Shown here: piece after piece, positions 15,364 to 25,339 of the stretch | Position numbering within the stretch: the stretch's first letter is position 1 | Layout: each line of letters starts with the position of its first letter | Origin: Zantedeschia hybrid cultivar | Taxonomy: Eukaryota > Streptophyta > Magnoliopsida > Alismatales > Araceae | Length of the DNA: 64,000 nt | Assembly (NCBI GenBank): GCA_030544215.1 | Contig: JARZZO010000013.1 | Location: forward strand, 39,009,196-39,073,195 | Direction: 5' to 3' | The notes under the pieces: model-generated | Databases searched by the model: none | Told to the model about the DNA's origin: nothing | What the model saw: only the letters and a program-made list of their open reading frames with translations | Program-made: the position numbers and the translations under genes

Positions 15364-16731
15364 ATGTCGACAGCTGTGGCGTTCCTATACGCCGCGCCCT
15401 CGCCGCAGCACCGCCACGCTCCCCACCCCTCTCTTAGAACCACCGCCAGCAGCAGCCGCAGCATCGGCAACGGCAGGAAGCACGCTGAGCGCCTCCTCTC
15501 CTCCCTCGCCGCCGCCGAGCACCCCGCCGCCGCCGCGGACCGCCTCGCCCGCAAGTTCCTGGCCGCCTCCTCCCACGCCATCGCCCTGCACACCCTCTCC
15601 CACGTCCTCTCCTCCTCCACCTCCACCTCCTCCGCCGCGCACCACCTCGCCCTCCCCCTGTACCGAAGGATCCGCGACGCCCCCTGGTTCCGGTGGAACC
15701 CCAAGCTCGCCGCCGCCGCGGTCCCCCTCCTGCACAAGCTCGGCAGCCCCGCCGAGGTGGACGCCCTGCTCTCGGAAGCCGCTTTCCATCTGAAGCCCCG
15801 GGAGCTCGCCACCTTCTACGGCGACCTTGCCGAGGCCTATGCCCGGTACGGGTCGGCGGAGAAGGTGCGGGAGGTCCGATCGCGCCTGCGGGAGCTCCGC
15901 CCAGGGAAGGCCGCCCATGGATCGGTTGTCAGGGCGCTGTGCCTCCTAGGGTTGCCGGAGGAGGCGGAGGAGGTGGTGGCGGAGATGGCGAGCTCCGGTT
16001 TCAAGCCCTCTCCTTCCGTGTACAGATCAGTCGTGCAGTCCTATGGGAGGCTGGGGCAGTTCGCGGAGATGAGGAGGGCGGTGGGCGAGATGGTGGCCGC
16101 AGGGTGTGAAGTGGACACAGTCTGTATCAATATGGTCATCTCTTGCTACGGGGGCCACGGAGAGCTGCCGGAGATGGCGGAATGGCTTGGAAAGATGAGA
16201 TCTTCCGGGATGCCCTTCTCAATCTACACCTATAACTCCGTCCTCAACTCTTGCCCGTGTCTCTGCTCCATGCTTCAAACTCCCCAAGCTCTTCCTCTCT
16301 CCATTGGTGAGCTGGTGGGGCGTCTCGAGGAGGGGGGCGGCGCACCTTGGGAAGCCTTGCTGGTCCGAGAGTTGGTGGGTTCGTGCGTGGTGGCGCAGAT
16401 GCTGCAGTGGTCTGCTGAGGAGGGGAAGCTGGACTTCCATGGGTGTCACCTGGGCTCGGCCTTGGTGGTGGTTCTGCAGTGGGTTGAGGAGGTGAGGGGT
16501 AGATTGCTCGGTGGCGGAGGCGAAGCAGAGGTTGTTCCAGTGGAGGTTTCGTTGGTGTGTGGGGTGGGGAAGCATAGCAGCGTCGCCGGGGAGTCGCCGG
16601 TGAAGAGGCTGGTGCGCGAGGTGATGTTCCGAATGGGGAGTCCGATGAGGATAGACAGGAAGAATGGTGGCAGATTGGTCGCCCGAGGGTCGGCTGTGAG
16701 GGACTGGTTGAGGAAGATGGAAGGATTGTAG
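15364..16731 (+). CDS. PPR-SMR protein, 455 residues, intronless
   Basis: Starts with ATG at 15364 and ends with TAG at 16729-16731. The N-terminus is rich in Ser, Ala, Arg and Thr with almost no acidic residues (first 45 or so), typical of an organelle transit peptide. Residues about 190-300 hold a few P-type PPR motifs (SVVRALCLLGLPEEAEEVVA, VYRSVVQSYGRLGQFAEMRR, YTYNSVLNSC). Residues about 355-450 form an SMR domain: LDFHGCHLGSALVVVLQW matches the LDxHG motif and CGVGKHSS takes the place of the TGWG/GxG loop. PPR-SMR proteins act in chloroplast or mitochondrial RNA or genome expression; the target here is unknown. The array is short for the class. Two MITEs form its immediate upstream DNA. 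Antisense open frames over this GC-rich exon are shadows. Confidence 0.85.
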   Translation: MSTAVAFLYAAPSPQHRHAPHPSLRTTASSSRSIGNGRKHAERLLSSLAAAEHPAAAADRLARKFLAASSHAIALHTLSHVLSSSTSTSSAAHHLALPLYRRIRDAPWFRWNPKLAAAAVPLLHKLGSPAEVDALLSEAAFHLKPRELATFYGDLAEAYARYGSAEKVREVRSRLRELRPGKAAHGSVVRALCLLGLPEEAEEVVAEMASSGFKPSPSVYRSVVQSYGRLGQFAEMRRAVGEMVAAGCEVDTVCINMVISCYGGHGELPEMAEWLGKMRSSGMPFSIYTYNSVLNSCPCLCSMLQTPQALPLSIGELVGRLEEGGGAPWEALLVRELVGSCVVAQMLQWSAEEGKLDFHGCHLGSALVVVLQWVEEVRGRLLGGGGEAEVVPVEVSLVCGVGKHSSVAGESPVKRLVREVMFRMGSPMRIDRKNGGRLVARGSAVRDWLRKMEGL

Positions 16732-17790
16732 ACAGCAGCTGGCAATCTGGTATGTGAAATGTTTGGAAGATGGATAAAAATTGCAAATTGGTAGCAAATG
16801 CTTGTTGCTTTTACCACACCATCTTAGATCTTTGTACATGTTGATAAAATGTTTTGAGGAGCATTAGTTCTTGCTCTGGAAAAGGAAAGGGAATTCCTTT
16901 TTTTTTTTTCCTCTTTCAAATGTTTCATTGGAAAATTCTGACTGCAATCCATCACTGGTAGGGAGGTGTTCTTATTTTACATATATTCATTACCAATTAA
17001 TTTCAGACGAATATCAAATTTAGATATTTTTTTGTTTCTTTCTATGTTGGTTAAAACCCTTTGCAGGCTAAGTTTTTCGTTTTTGTTGGTTTTTTAAAAT
17101 CCTTTTCTGGTTAAGCTTTTGTGTGTGTGTGTGTGTGATGTGTAAAACCATCAGTGCCAGCCAACTGGGTTTTTAGTTTTCTGTGGGACAAAACTTGCCA
17201 AAGTTACGCCTCTTCTTGGCCAGGGAATTAACTCCGAGTGAAACCACAAATGCCTTTCTTCATCAAACAGTGTTTAGTGGGCACTTCGGATGGCCAAGAC
17301 CATCCAGAATCCAGTTATCTGTGGTTGTGTTAAGAAGTGGCATAAGCCCCCTTTTCCTTTTGAGTTGCAATATGAAAGAAGTTTAATTTATTTTGTTTAT
17401 TCATGTTTTCAGTAGCTAGGCCACGGGTCACCTCCTATGCATTTCCCTCGTTCAACATAGAGTTTTTTTTCTTTCTTATAAGTATGTGCAAGATGACATT
17501 TCTACAGTTTCTACTCTCAATTGTAACTACTGCATCCTGTTGTTTTTGTTTTTAAGACTTAGAGATGTACAATGGTTGGAAATATCATGGATTTCTTCTG
17601 GCTCTGCGTCCTTGGCATAAAATAGTACCTGTGAAATTTACCAGGAAGTGTTCTTTTGAGGTTCCAAACATAGTTTCACATGAGCGTGGTGTTCCTCCAG
17701 AAAGTGCAGTTGACTGCCTTCCTGTTCCTGAGATGTTTATACAGGAATTGTGCCCCTGTCATGGTTCTATGACAGTTTCGTGCCTTAACA
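16732..17790. other. 3' flank of the PPR-SMR gene, no recognised gene
   Basis: Probably holds the 3' UTR. A stretch near 17565-17740 is open (MYNGWKYHGFLLALRPW...) but has no recognised motif and runs into the dispersed repeat at 17792, so it is not called. A short (GT)n lies at about 17121-17137. Confidence 0.4.
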
Positions 17791-17791
17791 C

Positions 17792-17976
17792 CATGGTTTG
17801 CTGTACCGGATCGACTCGTGCTGACTCAGACGACTCGTACCATATCAGGGTGAACCCGAGTTGGTACGATTTAGAATTTTTCCATACGACTTGTGCGAGT
17901 CGGCACGAGTCGACCCGACTCATACTGGATCATGGGAGATCTGAGTCGGTTCGACTCTTCTAGTCGACAAACCTTG
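17792..17976 (-). mobile_element. Dispersed GACTCG-rich element, copy 1
   Basis: About 185 bases rich in GACTCG/CGAGTC words, with ends CATGGTTTG and (other strand) CAAGGTTTGTCGACTAG. Read on the minus strand it aligns along its whole length with 47151-47359, where the same words occur in the same order. Non-coding; superfamily unknown. Confidence 0.7.
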
Positions 17977-18058
17977 CTTAACACTGAATAAGTTAAATGT
18001 TACATCTTTCTCACTATCTTAACACTGAATAATTTAAATGTTACATCTTTCTCACTTA
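17977..18058. repeat. Tandem duplication, two 41-bp units
   Basis: Units beginning CTTAACACTGAATAA at 17977 and 18018, nearly identical. It starts exactly at the edge of the GACTCG-rich element. Confidence 0.85.
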
Positions 18059-18691
18059 CTAGTGTTGCAACTGTAACCACAGTTTCCAGTGACTCAAACA
18101 TAGCAACTTAACTCTCAAGGTTGTCATGGTCCACATATTAGTTGGAAGGGCTCGTGATGGATATATGTTATGCTTTTGTCACTGGAATATTGGCTTTACA
18201 TGAAGTATCTATAAGTCATTGTGGTCTGGTCTGATTCAAATCAGAACCCCAGAAAGAAGTTCATACTGAATAAAGAGCTAGATTTAATAAGTTCTTCCAA
18301 TTCAGGCCACTCATTTTAGGCTTTCTTTAAGCATTTTTTGATAATTTCAGAATCGTCTATGGATCATGATTGCTTATAGTTGAAATTCTATAATGTGCCA
18401 ATTATGTTTTGCAATTGTTTTTATGAATTTATAAAAGACTTAAATTGTGCGACGAAAACAGAGTAATGCAGCAAATTCTGAGTTTCTGGACAATACTTGG
18501 TGTGAAAACAAATGGTATGTGTCTCCCTATCTATGTAGGTGTCATGCGTTTTTCCCAATAAAGCCGAAATGGTTTAATAGGCCGATCAGATCAAGGTATT
18601 GATAACAAGCAGGTTCCGCTTAACCCATTGGAGTTATCCTTGCTTCATGGGTGGCAACACATCGACTACAAGGGATAAAAAGAAAAGAAAG
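18059..18691. other. Intergenic region, no gene
   Basis: No ORF above 60 codons and no repeat ends recognised. Confidence 0.5.
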
Positions 18692-19039
18692 GAGTAATAC
18701 TTATTGCATTGCACGAGCTGCAGTCCCTCAAAAAATATTTTTAATTTTTTTTAATCCACCCTATCATGTCTACATGTTCGTATAATTGAATATTCAGTTG
18801 GACTAAAAAAATTTTAAAAATGAAAACTTGAGCCTCAATTTATTGGGGTCGCCCCATCAAAGTTTTTTTTTTTTTAAAGTATTCATTGACACCAGGTTTT
18901 TGATTGTTTAAAATTTTTTGGGTCACCTGATCAGAGATTGTCGAATATGTCAAACATGATGAGACTGATTATGAAAAAAATATATTTTTTTTATATATTT
19001 TTAAGGGTTGCACCTCATTCGGTATAGCAAGTATTACTC
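18692..19039. mobile_element. Mutator-like MITE, copy 4
   Basis: Ends GAGTAATACTTATTGCAT and ATAGCAAGTATTACTC match copies 2 and 3. The flanking 9 bases are AAAAGAAAG (left) and AAAAGAAAT (right), matching at 8 of 9. A TIR-like ATACTTGTTGTATGAC follows directly and may be the start of a further broken copy. Confidence 0.8.
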
Positions 19040-19067
19040 AAAAGAAATACTTGTTGTATGACGTACT

Positions 19068-19620
19068 GATAAGGTAAACCGAGAGCTGGGCCTAAGTGGG
19101 CCGAGATGAGAGCTGATCTTTCTCCAGATCCATTATGGGACGAAGCTAGTTAATGGGCTTTCGGCCAATTCTGCAAAGGGAAGCAGCAACATGTTCCAAC
19201 ATGTCTCTCTTATACACAAGAATAATCCTACATCGTCGGCAACAAAAAAAGGTTTCTCACCTACCCCTTATTTAAGGACACTGATTACGTCAAATAAACG
19301 TACATAACATCTGTTATCCGCAACCCTTTACTTTATCCTCTTTAATATCCTGTAAGTTTCGCCTATTGACTTGACCATTGGAGAGAGTTCTTCCAAGACC
19401 ACACCCGAGGCTTTTCTGACCGAGTGTCTCGTCTTATAGGTGGGCCAATCCTTCTCGTCCAGATCTTCTTCAGCAGTCTCAGAACCTATGTCCGTGACCG
19501 ATCCATGAGTGCTTCGACTGCGTCACCTATTATGATGGTGTGGGTCACCTATGTTTGAGGTCGGGTTCCATCTGATCGGCAGATTAGATTACGCGTAAAA
19601 TTTAATCCTGCTGCACTCCT
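19068..19620. mobile_element. LTR-like remnant
   Basis: Begins TGATAAGGTAAACCGAGAGC, has repeated GGGCC(T/G)A words like those of the solo LTR at 58992-59924, and a TTATTTAAGG TATA-like motif near 19270. No target duplication or clear 3' end could be fixed, so this is an old LTR fragment at best. Confidence 0.3.
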
Positions 19621-19790
19621 AGGCTAGGACAGATACAACAATCGTGCACGGTCGAGGGCTCTTGTGTTTGTGGGAATGTCTCTTCTGCAGATTAGACTGT
19701 AGAATCTAAGCTCTATTGCACTCCTCGGAAGGGATGCGGCAATTGTACAGTGTGAATCCATTTTGCCCATCAGGACCTGAAATTGTACAC
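19575..19790. repeat. Imperfect tandem repeat, period about 110 bp
   Basis: The order GCAGATTAGA ... CTGCACTCCT (or TTGCACTCCT) ... CAACAATCGTGCACGG (or CGGCAATTGTACAGTG) occurs twice, starting near 19580 and 19690. Confidence 0.5.
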
Positions 19791-19837
19791 TGCATGGGTT
19801 CGATGATGAAAACGAGGAACTGGGTCTAATCTCTTGA

Positions 19838-19955
19838 GTTTTTATGTGTCCATAGACACATGAAGAGAAGGCAAATGGGTCATTTTCCCATAAAAAGATG
19901 GGGAAGTATAAATACACCTCATTTCCTCCTATGTCTATGGACACACAAAGGCCTA
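19838..19955. repeat. Inverted repeat around a TATA-like box
   Basis: TTTATGTGTCCATAGACACAT near 19840 pairs with CTATGTCTATGGACACACAAAG near 19930. Between them is AGTATAAATACACCTC. Each arm is itself a small palindrome. Confidence 0.6.
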
Positions 19956-20033
19956 AAGAGTTCGGTTCAGAGGATCTCGAGATGTTTCCCGATCATCTCG
20001 ATATGATCTGAGATGGATCTATTTCTATCTTCC

Positions 20034-20061
20034 TTTTTTTTTTTTTTTGGGGGGGGGGGGG
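20034..20061. repeat. T15-G13 homopolymer junction
   Basis: Fifteen T residues directly followed by thirteen G residues. The G run could fold or be misread, and its length may be an assembly artefact. Confidence 0.9.
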
Positions 20062-20555
20062 TGTGTTACAACTGGAGAAACAATCAGACTAACCTGTCTG
20101 ACGCCCCTGTCCGGCCTCTAACCTGCAGCATTCCACCAACTGTGGTTCAAAACTATCATACCAGACTTTGTCTTCCTCCAATATTCTTGTCTTTGTTGCT
20201 AGCCAATCTGCAGCTCCATTGAAGTTCCTGCTTTCAAAGGAGAATATCAGGACACTGAAGGATCTGTTTCAAGTTTCAATCACCATGCCAAAATAGAAAT
20301 TCACCTGTTATCCATGAATGCTAATAAAGTTAACCTTTTGCCACACCGTTTACCATACCCCTTGCATGGGCTCAGCCCCCCCTGCGGCGAGGCGACTCGG
20401 CCCAATCCAAGTTGGGTTAGGCCAGATTGAACCCTCGGCCCAATTGGTCCACTTTGCCCCTCAGGGAAACACCTTGGATGGCACTCGAGGCTAATGCCAA
20501 CCATGAGAATAGTCTTGCATCAGAGGTCACGAAGAAGCTTACCTACCTCCTTTTT
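20062..20555. other. Intergenic region, no gene
   Basis: Contains GGCCCAAT/GGGTTAGGCC words of the kind found in old LTRs, but no boundaries. No gene seen. Confidence 0.4.
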
Positions 20556-20812
20556 ATAAGTCTCACTTTGATAGTAAAATGGGTTATAATAGGATAAGTT
20601 ATTTTTTATTGTTTATTTCAAAATAAGGAGTGTTTCACCTTGACAGTGGATGCCATGTCTTTGAGTGTAAGGTTGAATGGTTTATTTAGCTTATTTCGGG
20701 AATAAGTCATTCTTGATTGAAATATTGGATTAGTCTTATCAGTATTTGGTTTATTCCGAAAATAAGGCCTCCTTATTTTACTAGATTTTACTATAAAAGT
20801 GAGGTTAAAAGA
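20556..20812. mobile_element. Foldback element with CTCACTTT ends
   Basis: Starts CTCACTTTGATAGTAAAAT and ends ATTTTACTATAAAAGTGAGG, its complement with one change. The interior has repeated TTATTTCGGGAATAAG-like words. It may be related to the family at 22931 and 50956, which also ends in (C/T)CACTTTG. Confidence 0.6.
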
Positions 20813-21976
20813 ATTTAGAGATGTCAAATCAAAGTAAATTCTTTCCCACTACTCTTGCCACTCATTTATTGCTGCATGTTCTTGAGTTGACGTGAGTGTC
20901 GAAGGTTGCTTCCTGGGACCACACCGAAGAGTCCATTAACAGCTGTTGATGGTGCAGGTCACTCCCAAGTGGACCCACGCGCTCCATCGGACCCTTGCAT
21001 GGCACTTAGGGCTCAGATGCAACAGTACTTTTACTAAGAAAAAATAAATGATTTAATCAGATGACTCTCCTTATTATTTTTGACAAAACATTTTAATTTT
21101 TACTCAAATAATCATACAGCTTATGTTGGAATTTTCAATTATCTTAATATTGTATGATACCGCAAGCTGGAACTTTTATGTCGGATCTGGTTTGTTTCTT
21201 ACTTTGTAGTGACAAAGTCGGGAACAATCTGATTCTGTTTTCGGGCTCTCAATTGTGAGATCTGCCGACGGACATGTTGACAAAAGATGCTGAGCATTAT
21301 TTTCGAATTTGCTCATTAAGCTATGCCTACTTCTGTCTTTGACGTGCCAGTGGTTTAATTAATGGGTTTCGTTGGCTTCTGCTTTGAACCAAACAAGAAG
21401 ACGACAATGCCAGATATCAACAAGGAAAGCACAACACCCTCTTTCATAGTTTAATAAGCTTAGAATAAGATAATTTATTCGAATTCGTCTTTCTCGTATC
21501 CGTTAAGTAAGAATATAACTTGTCTTAGAACTTACACAAAGGAGTGATTCAACCAAATTTTTTAAATTGTCTTATTAATGATAGAATAGACATTGATGAT
21601 ACTTATTTTTATGTTCTATATTTTTACTTAATTTAGTTACTTTATTATCGTAAATAAAATATTAATTGGATTATTGATAAAAAGCTCTCTTATTTTAGCA
21701 TAAGTAATCTCCGATCGCTTACATGATGGATACGCAATCTGGGTATCAAAGAGAGCCTTCATCAGGTGAATTGAAGGGAAGTGCTCCGCCTCATTAGTGT
21801 GGTTGGATATAATGTTAATATTAATATAATATAAAAGTTAAAAAAGTAAACAGCAGAGCAGTTGATCAAGATCAGATGGAAGAATAATTTAGAGGTGGCT
21901 CTTGTTGTGGGAATAAATCTTATTTGAGCTTTTTGAAACTAACCCTAGAGAATTTTGTATATGCAACAAAGTCATG

Positions 21977-21979
<3 letters not shown>
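20813..21979. other. AT-rich intergenic region, no gene
   Basis: No ORF above 60 codons. Some ACTTATTC/GAATAAG-like words near 21460-21720 suggest an old relative of the 22931 element, but no ends can be drawn. Confidence 0.4.

Positions 21980-22016
<37 letters not shown>
21980..22016. repeat. (TA)18 microsatellite
   Basis: Uninterrupted TA run that ends exactly where the next element begins. Confidence 0.95.
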
Positions 22017-22019
<3 letters not shown>

Positions 22020-22375
22020 GTTAATTTTATATAAATCATCCTTACATCTAAAATATCAGACATAACCCTATTATTTATGCAATATCATATATATCTTTAT
22101 TATAATAACATTCTATCAAAAGTGCCCGTGTGGATATTATATCACTTTAATGAGGATATACAGTGCCACTGTGGATACTATATCATTTTAGCGAGAGTAT
22201 ATATAATATTATGCAATATCGTATATACTCTCGTCATGATAATTAACATTCTATCAAAAGTGTATTGGTGGATACTATATTATTTTAGCGAGGGTATATG
22301 TGATATCGCATAAATAAGTGGAGTATATATATCCGATATTTTATATGTATTGAGGATCTATATGAAATTAACCCT
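22017..22375. mobile_element. TA-flanked MITE (Tc1/mariner-like ends)
   Basis: Starts AGGGTTAATTTTATAT and ends ATATGAAATTAACCCT, with TA on both sides (22015-22016 and 22376-22377). Inside are two or three copies of CATTCTATCAAAAGTG and GGATACTATAT.TTTTAGCGAG. The target is a TA repeat, which fits a TA-targeting transposon; the alternative is a PIF-type element. Confidence 0.7.
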
Positions 22376-22930
22376 TAGAGGTTTAATGATTGAAGGTTCT
22401 CTATGTACACAAGGATTACGAAGGATGTTTTCTGCATAACATATCTTACAAGAGGTTTTTAACGAGAAGATTTTAACTTCAATAGGGAGGATCTTTTATG
22501 TCTACAATTATCATACAAGAGTTTATTTTTGCATATACACCTTTTACATGAAGTTTTTTACATATATGAGATCTTTTAGAGGATATATTTACAAAAAGCC
22601 CATCTTATTTTTATCATGTGGGTCTCCCTTAATCAATTACAGATGGGGCTACATGAGGATAACTTCTGCCTTTAATAGCGTGGATCCCCAAGTTGATGGA
22701 AGCATTGGGACCTGAGCATCAGAGTAGGTGTTACCAAAACTGCTTCACCGAACGCATATTCTTTCCTTCCTACTAGCTAGTTTTACTGTAGAGTGGAGAA
22801 GTAGGTGACTGTAACTGTAAAGAACGAGGCATCTATTCTGGGGGTATGAATTAGGGTTTAGAGAGAGAGAGAGAGAGGTGTTTGTCAAAAGAATCCACCA
22901 CTCGGTAATATGCTTGGCTTGCCTTCTTAG

Positions 22931-23205
22931 CGTCACTTTGATTGAAGAATATGAGAAGAATAAAAGTGAATTAGGAGAGAATAAGCTTAATTTTGCTTGA
23001 CAAGCGAAATGACTTATACCGTGCAGAATAGTGTATTCGGAGAATAGAGAATAAGCCGTCTCACCTTATACTCAAGAATTACTTATTCTTCTTATCATGT
23101 CAACGGGCTTCACAAAACTATCAAACCGAAATATTCCTTATTCTAGAATAGGTTTTTCCGTCAATAGACCTAACGTAATAATTTATTCTGCACACAAAGT
23201 AAGGC
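22931..23205 (+). mobile_element. Dispersed AATAAG-rich MITE family, copy 1
   Basis: Starts TCACTTTGATTGAAGAATA and ends near CACAAAGTAAG. It aligns along its length, in opposite orientation, with 50956-51238: both have TTAATTTTGCTT, GTATATTCGGAGAATA-like, AATTACTTATTCTTCTTAT and (A/T)CGAAATAT in the same order. A partial copy is at 27505-27645. Confidence 0.75.
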
Positions 23206-23681
23206 GCTCCTAGTAGAAAGAATAAAAAAAAAGATTCCGAAGATTGATTCATTACGACGATGAGATTATAAGATCAATTAATAACTTGCTGCAAAAAAGT
23301 TTAAGGTTAATCATTTTTGTTAGCTCATAATTCTCAAGAAAAATGGATATAATAATTACTTAGCATCACTTCACTTCCAAGAAAGGCTTGATTAGGCAGC
23401 AGCTGCGTGCATAACTATTTTCAACACAACGCGGCATTACCACACCACTGGCCACATTAATCCTGATCTGATGCTCATGTAAGAAGATTAATGCTTTTAA
23501 CATGATTCTTTACGAAAAGAGTGTTGTAATAATACCACGTAGAAATTACAATTCTTCACAATTATAACTGCTTATGGAAAGATGACAGTACTAATAATCC
23601 CCAGTACCCTAAAAGCCGTGACTCACTTCACTAACACCAGATATAATCAAACACATCAACTCAACTCAAGTTTCTAGTAAA
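23206..23681. other. Intergenic region, no gene
   Basis: No ORF above 60 codons and no repeat structure recognised. Confidence 0.5.
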
Positions 23682-24009
23682 GGGTTGTTTGTTTTAACGG
23701 AAAACAACGTAATTTAAAACAATTGTTTTATTTTACAGTGTTTTCAGTTGTTTAAAATGATATAAAATAATGTAAATTAAAATCTTGTCTTGACGTTGTC
23801 TGTCTACTTGACAGTCCAATTCTCTTATTTTGGTTTCAACAAAGACTCATTGTAAATCAAAACAAGAAGATTAAAACATCTATCTTGTTTTATTTAACAA
23901 ACAACTAAACAAATATTTTTTTATTCTAAAATAAGAAAGGTTCACTTGTTTCGAAACCAGTGATTTTAAAACCGTAATTTACAAAGTTTTACACTAATAC
24001 AAACAACCC
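23682..24009. mobile_element. Foldback element with GGGTTGTTTG ends
   Basis: Starts GGGTTGTTTGTTTTAACGG and ends ACTAATACAAACAACCC. AAACAA/TTGTTT words recur through the 328-bp body. Flanks CTAGTAAA and CTAAAAGG are only loosely alike. Superfamily not certain. Confidence 0.65.
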
Positions 24010-24301
24010 CTAAAAGGGGAAAGAAAAGGAAGTCTCATTTTTCAGGCGGAGAAAATATTGCATATAAGTCATGTGTGACACCTCACATAAATTTTTTCCT
24101 TTCTTTTTCGACATTTTCTTGTTTGAAAACAAGGGAAGAGATGCCTGTTGAGAATTGCTTATGATACAAGTTTCATGAGATCAACTATATGTCAACACCC
24201 CTGCAGCGTAATTGAGATGTGCGAACCCTACTTCTCTGCACAAGTCCATCTCCTCTCTCTACTTCATATATCCTGTTCATAAGGGCTAAAGGTCCCTAAC
24301 T

Positions 24302-24362
<61 letters not shown>

Positions 24363-24624
24363 CTTGGATGCAAAGGTAGCACAACAGAACATATATCTGT
24401 TAGAGAGAGAGAGAGGATTCCCTTAGGCAACAAAAACTCCTGTTTATGTCCATCCAACTGTACTTAACTGTGAGGAACAAAGTCACTGTTTGCTGCAAGG
24501 CCTTGGCCTGCAATGCGTTTTGCATCACGTATACGGAAGAGCGGAGATGAGACTGAAGGGCCAATTACAAGGGCATCGCGAGATAAGAGGAAGAACAAAA
24601 CAACAACAATGGCGGAGAATTCAG
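24010..24624. other. 3' flank of the SMR-type gene, no other gene
   Basis: Contains the (GA)n tract at 24304-24359. The antisense-like open frames over 24464-25062 are shadows of the CDK-inhibitor gene. Confidence 0.5.
24304..24359. repeat. (GA)n microsatellite, about 27 units
   Basis: Uninterrupted GA tract downstream of the SMR-type gene. Confidence 0.97.
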
Positions 24625-24957
24625 TCAACCTACTCGAATTATCTTCTTCGGAGGATCCGGGAGGGGGATGAACACCAAGCTGAGGTCGGGAGGCACGACG
24701 AAGAAGCCCTGCGGGGGCGGAGCTCTCTTCCTCTTCGGCGGCCGGGGCTTCCTCGGTGGCGGCGGGCACAACGTGGCCGGCTTCTGCATGTGCTGATCCA
24801 CCAACTTCGGCGTCACACAAGCCTCCTCCTCCTCCTCCCGCTGCTTCCCCCTTGGGATGGTAGTAGTGGTGACGCCGGCGGCGGCCTCCTCCGACGGTGC
24901 GGCCGTTCTCACAGGCCTGATCTCCGGCAACTCCTCCACGACAGCTTCAGAACCCAT
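24625..24957 (-). CDS. SIAMESE-related cyclin-dependent kinase inhibitor, 110 residues
   Basis: ATG at 24957 (MGSEAVVEELPEIRP), stop at 24625; single exon. The frame is open further upstream but without an ATG, so this start is chosen. Features of the SIM/SMR family are present: an acidic stretch EEEEEACVTPK (the C-x-TP motif), then CPPPPRKPRPPKRKR (the proline-rich CPPAPRKxR motif with a basic run), and a C-terminal GFFVVPPDLSLVFIPLP like the F-F-x-P-x-DLExVF end of several family members. These small nuclear proteins bind CDK-cyclin complexes and promote endoreplication or growth arrest. The length fits the family (about 80-130). Which family member it is cannot be decided by eye. GA tracts lie on both sides of the gene. 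Confidence 0.8.
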   Translation of the reverse strand: MGSEAVVEELPEIRPVRTAAPSEEAAAGVTTTTIPRGKQREEEEEACVTPKLVDQHMQKPATLCPPPPRKPRPPKRKRAPPPQGFFVVPPDLSLVFIPLPDPPKKIIRVG

Positions 24958-25124
24958 GCTTTGACTCGAGTCAGAGAAGGAGAGAGAGGAACACGTTATG
25001 TTTGGAGGGCGGAACACAACATTCGAAGAGCGGCTGCTGGTGGCAGGGTACGACGATCGTAGGCTCTTTCAAGTGAGTATAATTGTGTGCAGAACAGGAG
25101 CTCTGGGAGTCCTAGAAATAGATG

Positions 25125-25127
<3 letters not shown>

Positions 25128-25178
<51 letters not shown>
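25128..25178. repeat. (GA)n tract in the 5' region of the SMR-type gene
   Basis: About 25 GA units (CT on the gene's sense strand), 170 to 220 bases upstream of the ATG at 24957. It lies probably in the 5' UTR or core promoter, where GA elements are common in plants. Confidence 0.9.
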
Positions 25179-25182
<4 letters not shown>

Positions 25183-25339
25183 GAGGACCTCAAGTGAACA
25201 GAAGTGTATGCAGAGAGCAGGGCAAATGGATGTCCTAGAAATGGTATCAGAGAAGGGAAGGTAGAGGATGCTCTCAAATGATTGCTGGGGAGAATGAGAA
25301 GGGAGAGAAAACGTTCGGAAGGTACAAAGCGAGGAAAAG

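Noticed and set aside
15385..15918. 177-codon minus-strand frame (and 206- and 180-codon ones at 16219-16839)
   Set aside because: Antisense shadows of the GC-rich PPR-SMR exon with low-complexity translations.
24464..25062. 118-codon minus and 190-codon plus frames overlapping the SMR-type gene
   Set aside because: Out-of-frame shadows; only the 110-residue frame carries the C-x-TP and CPPPPRK motifs.
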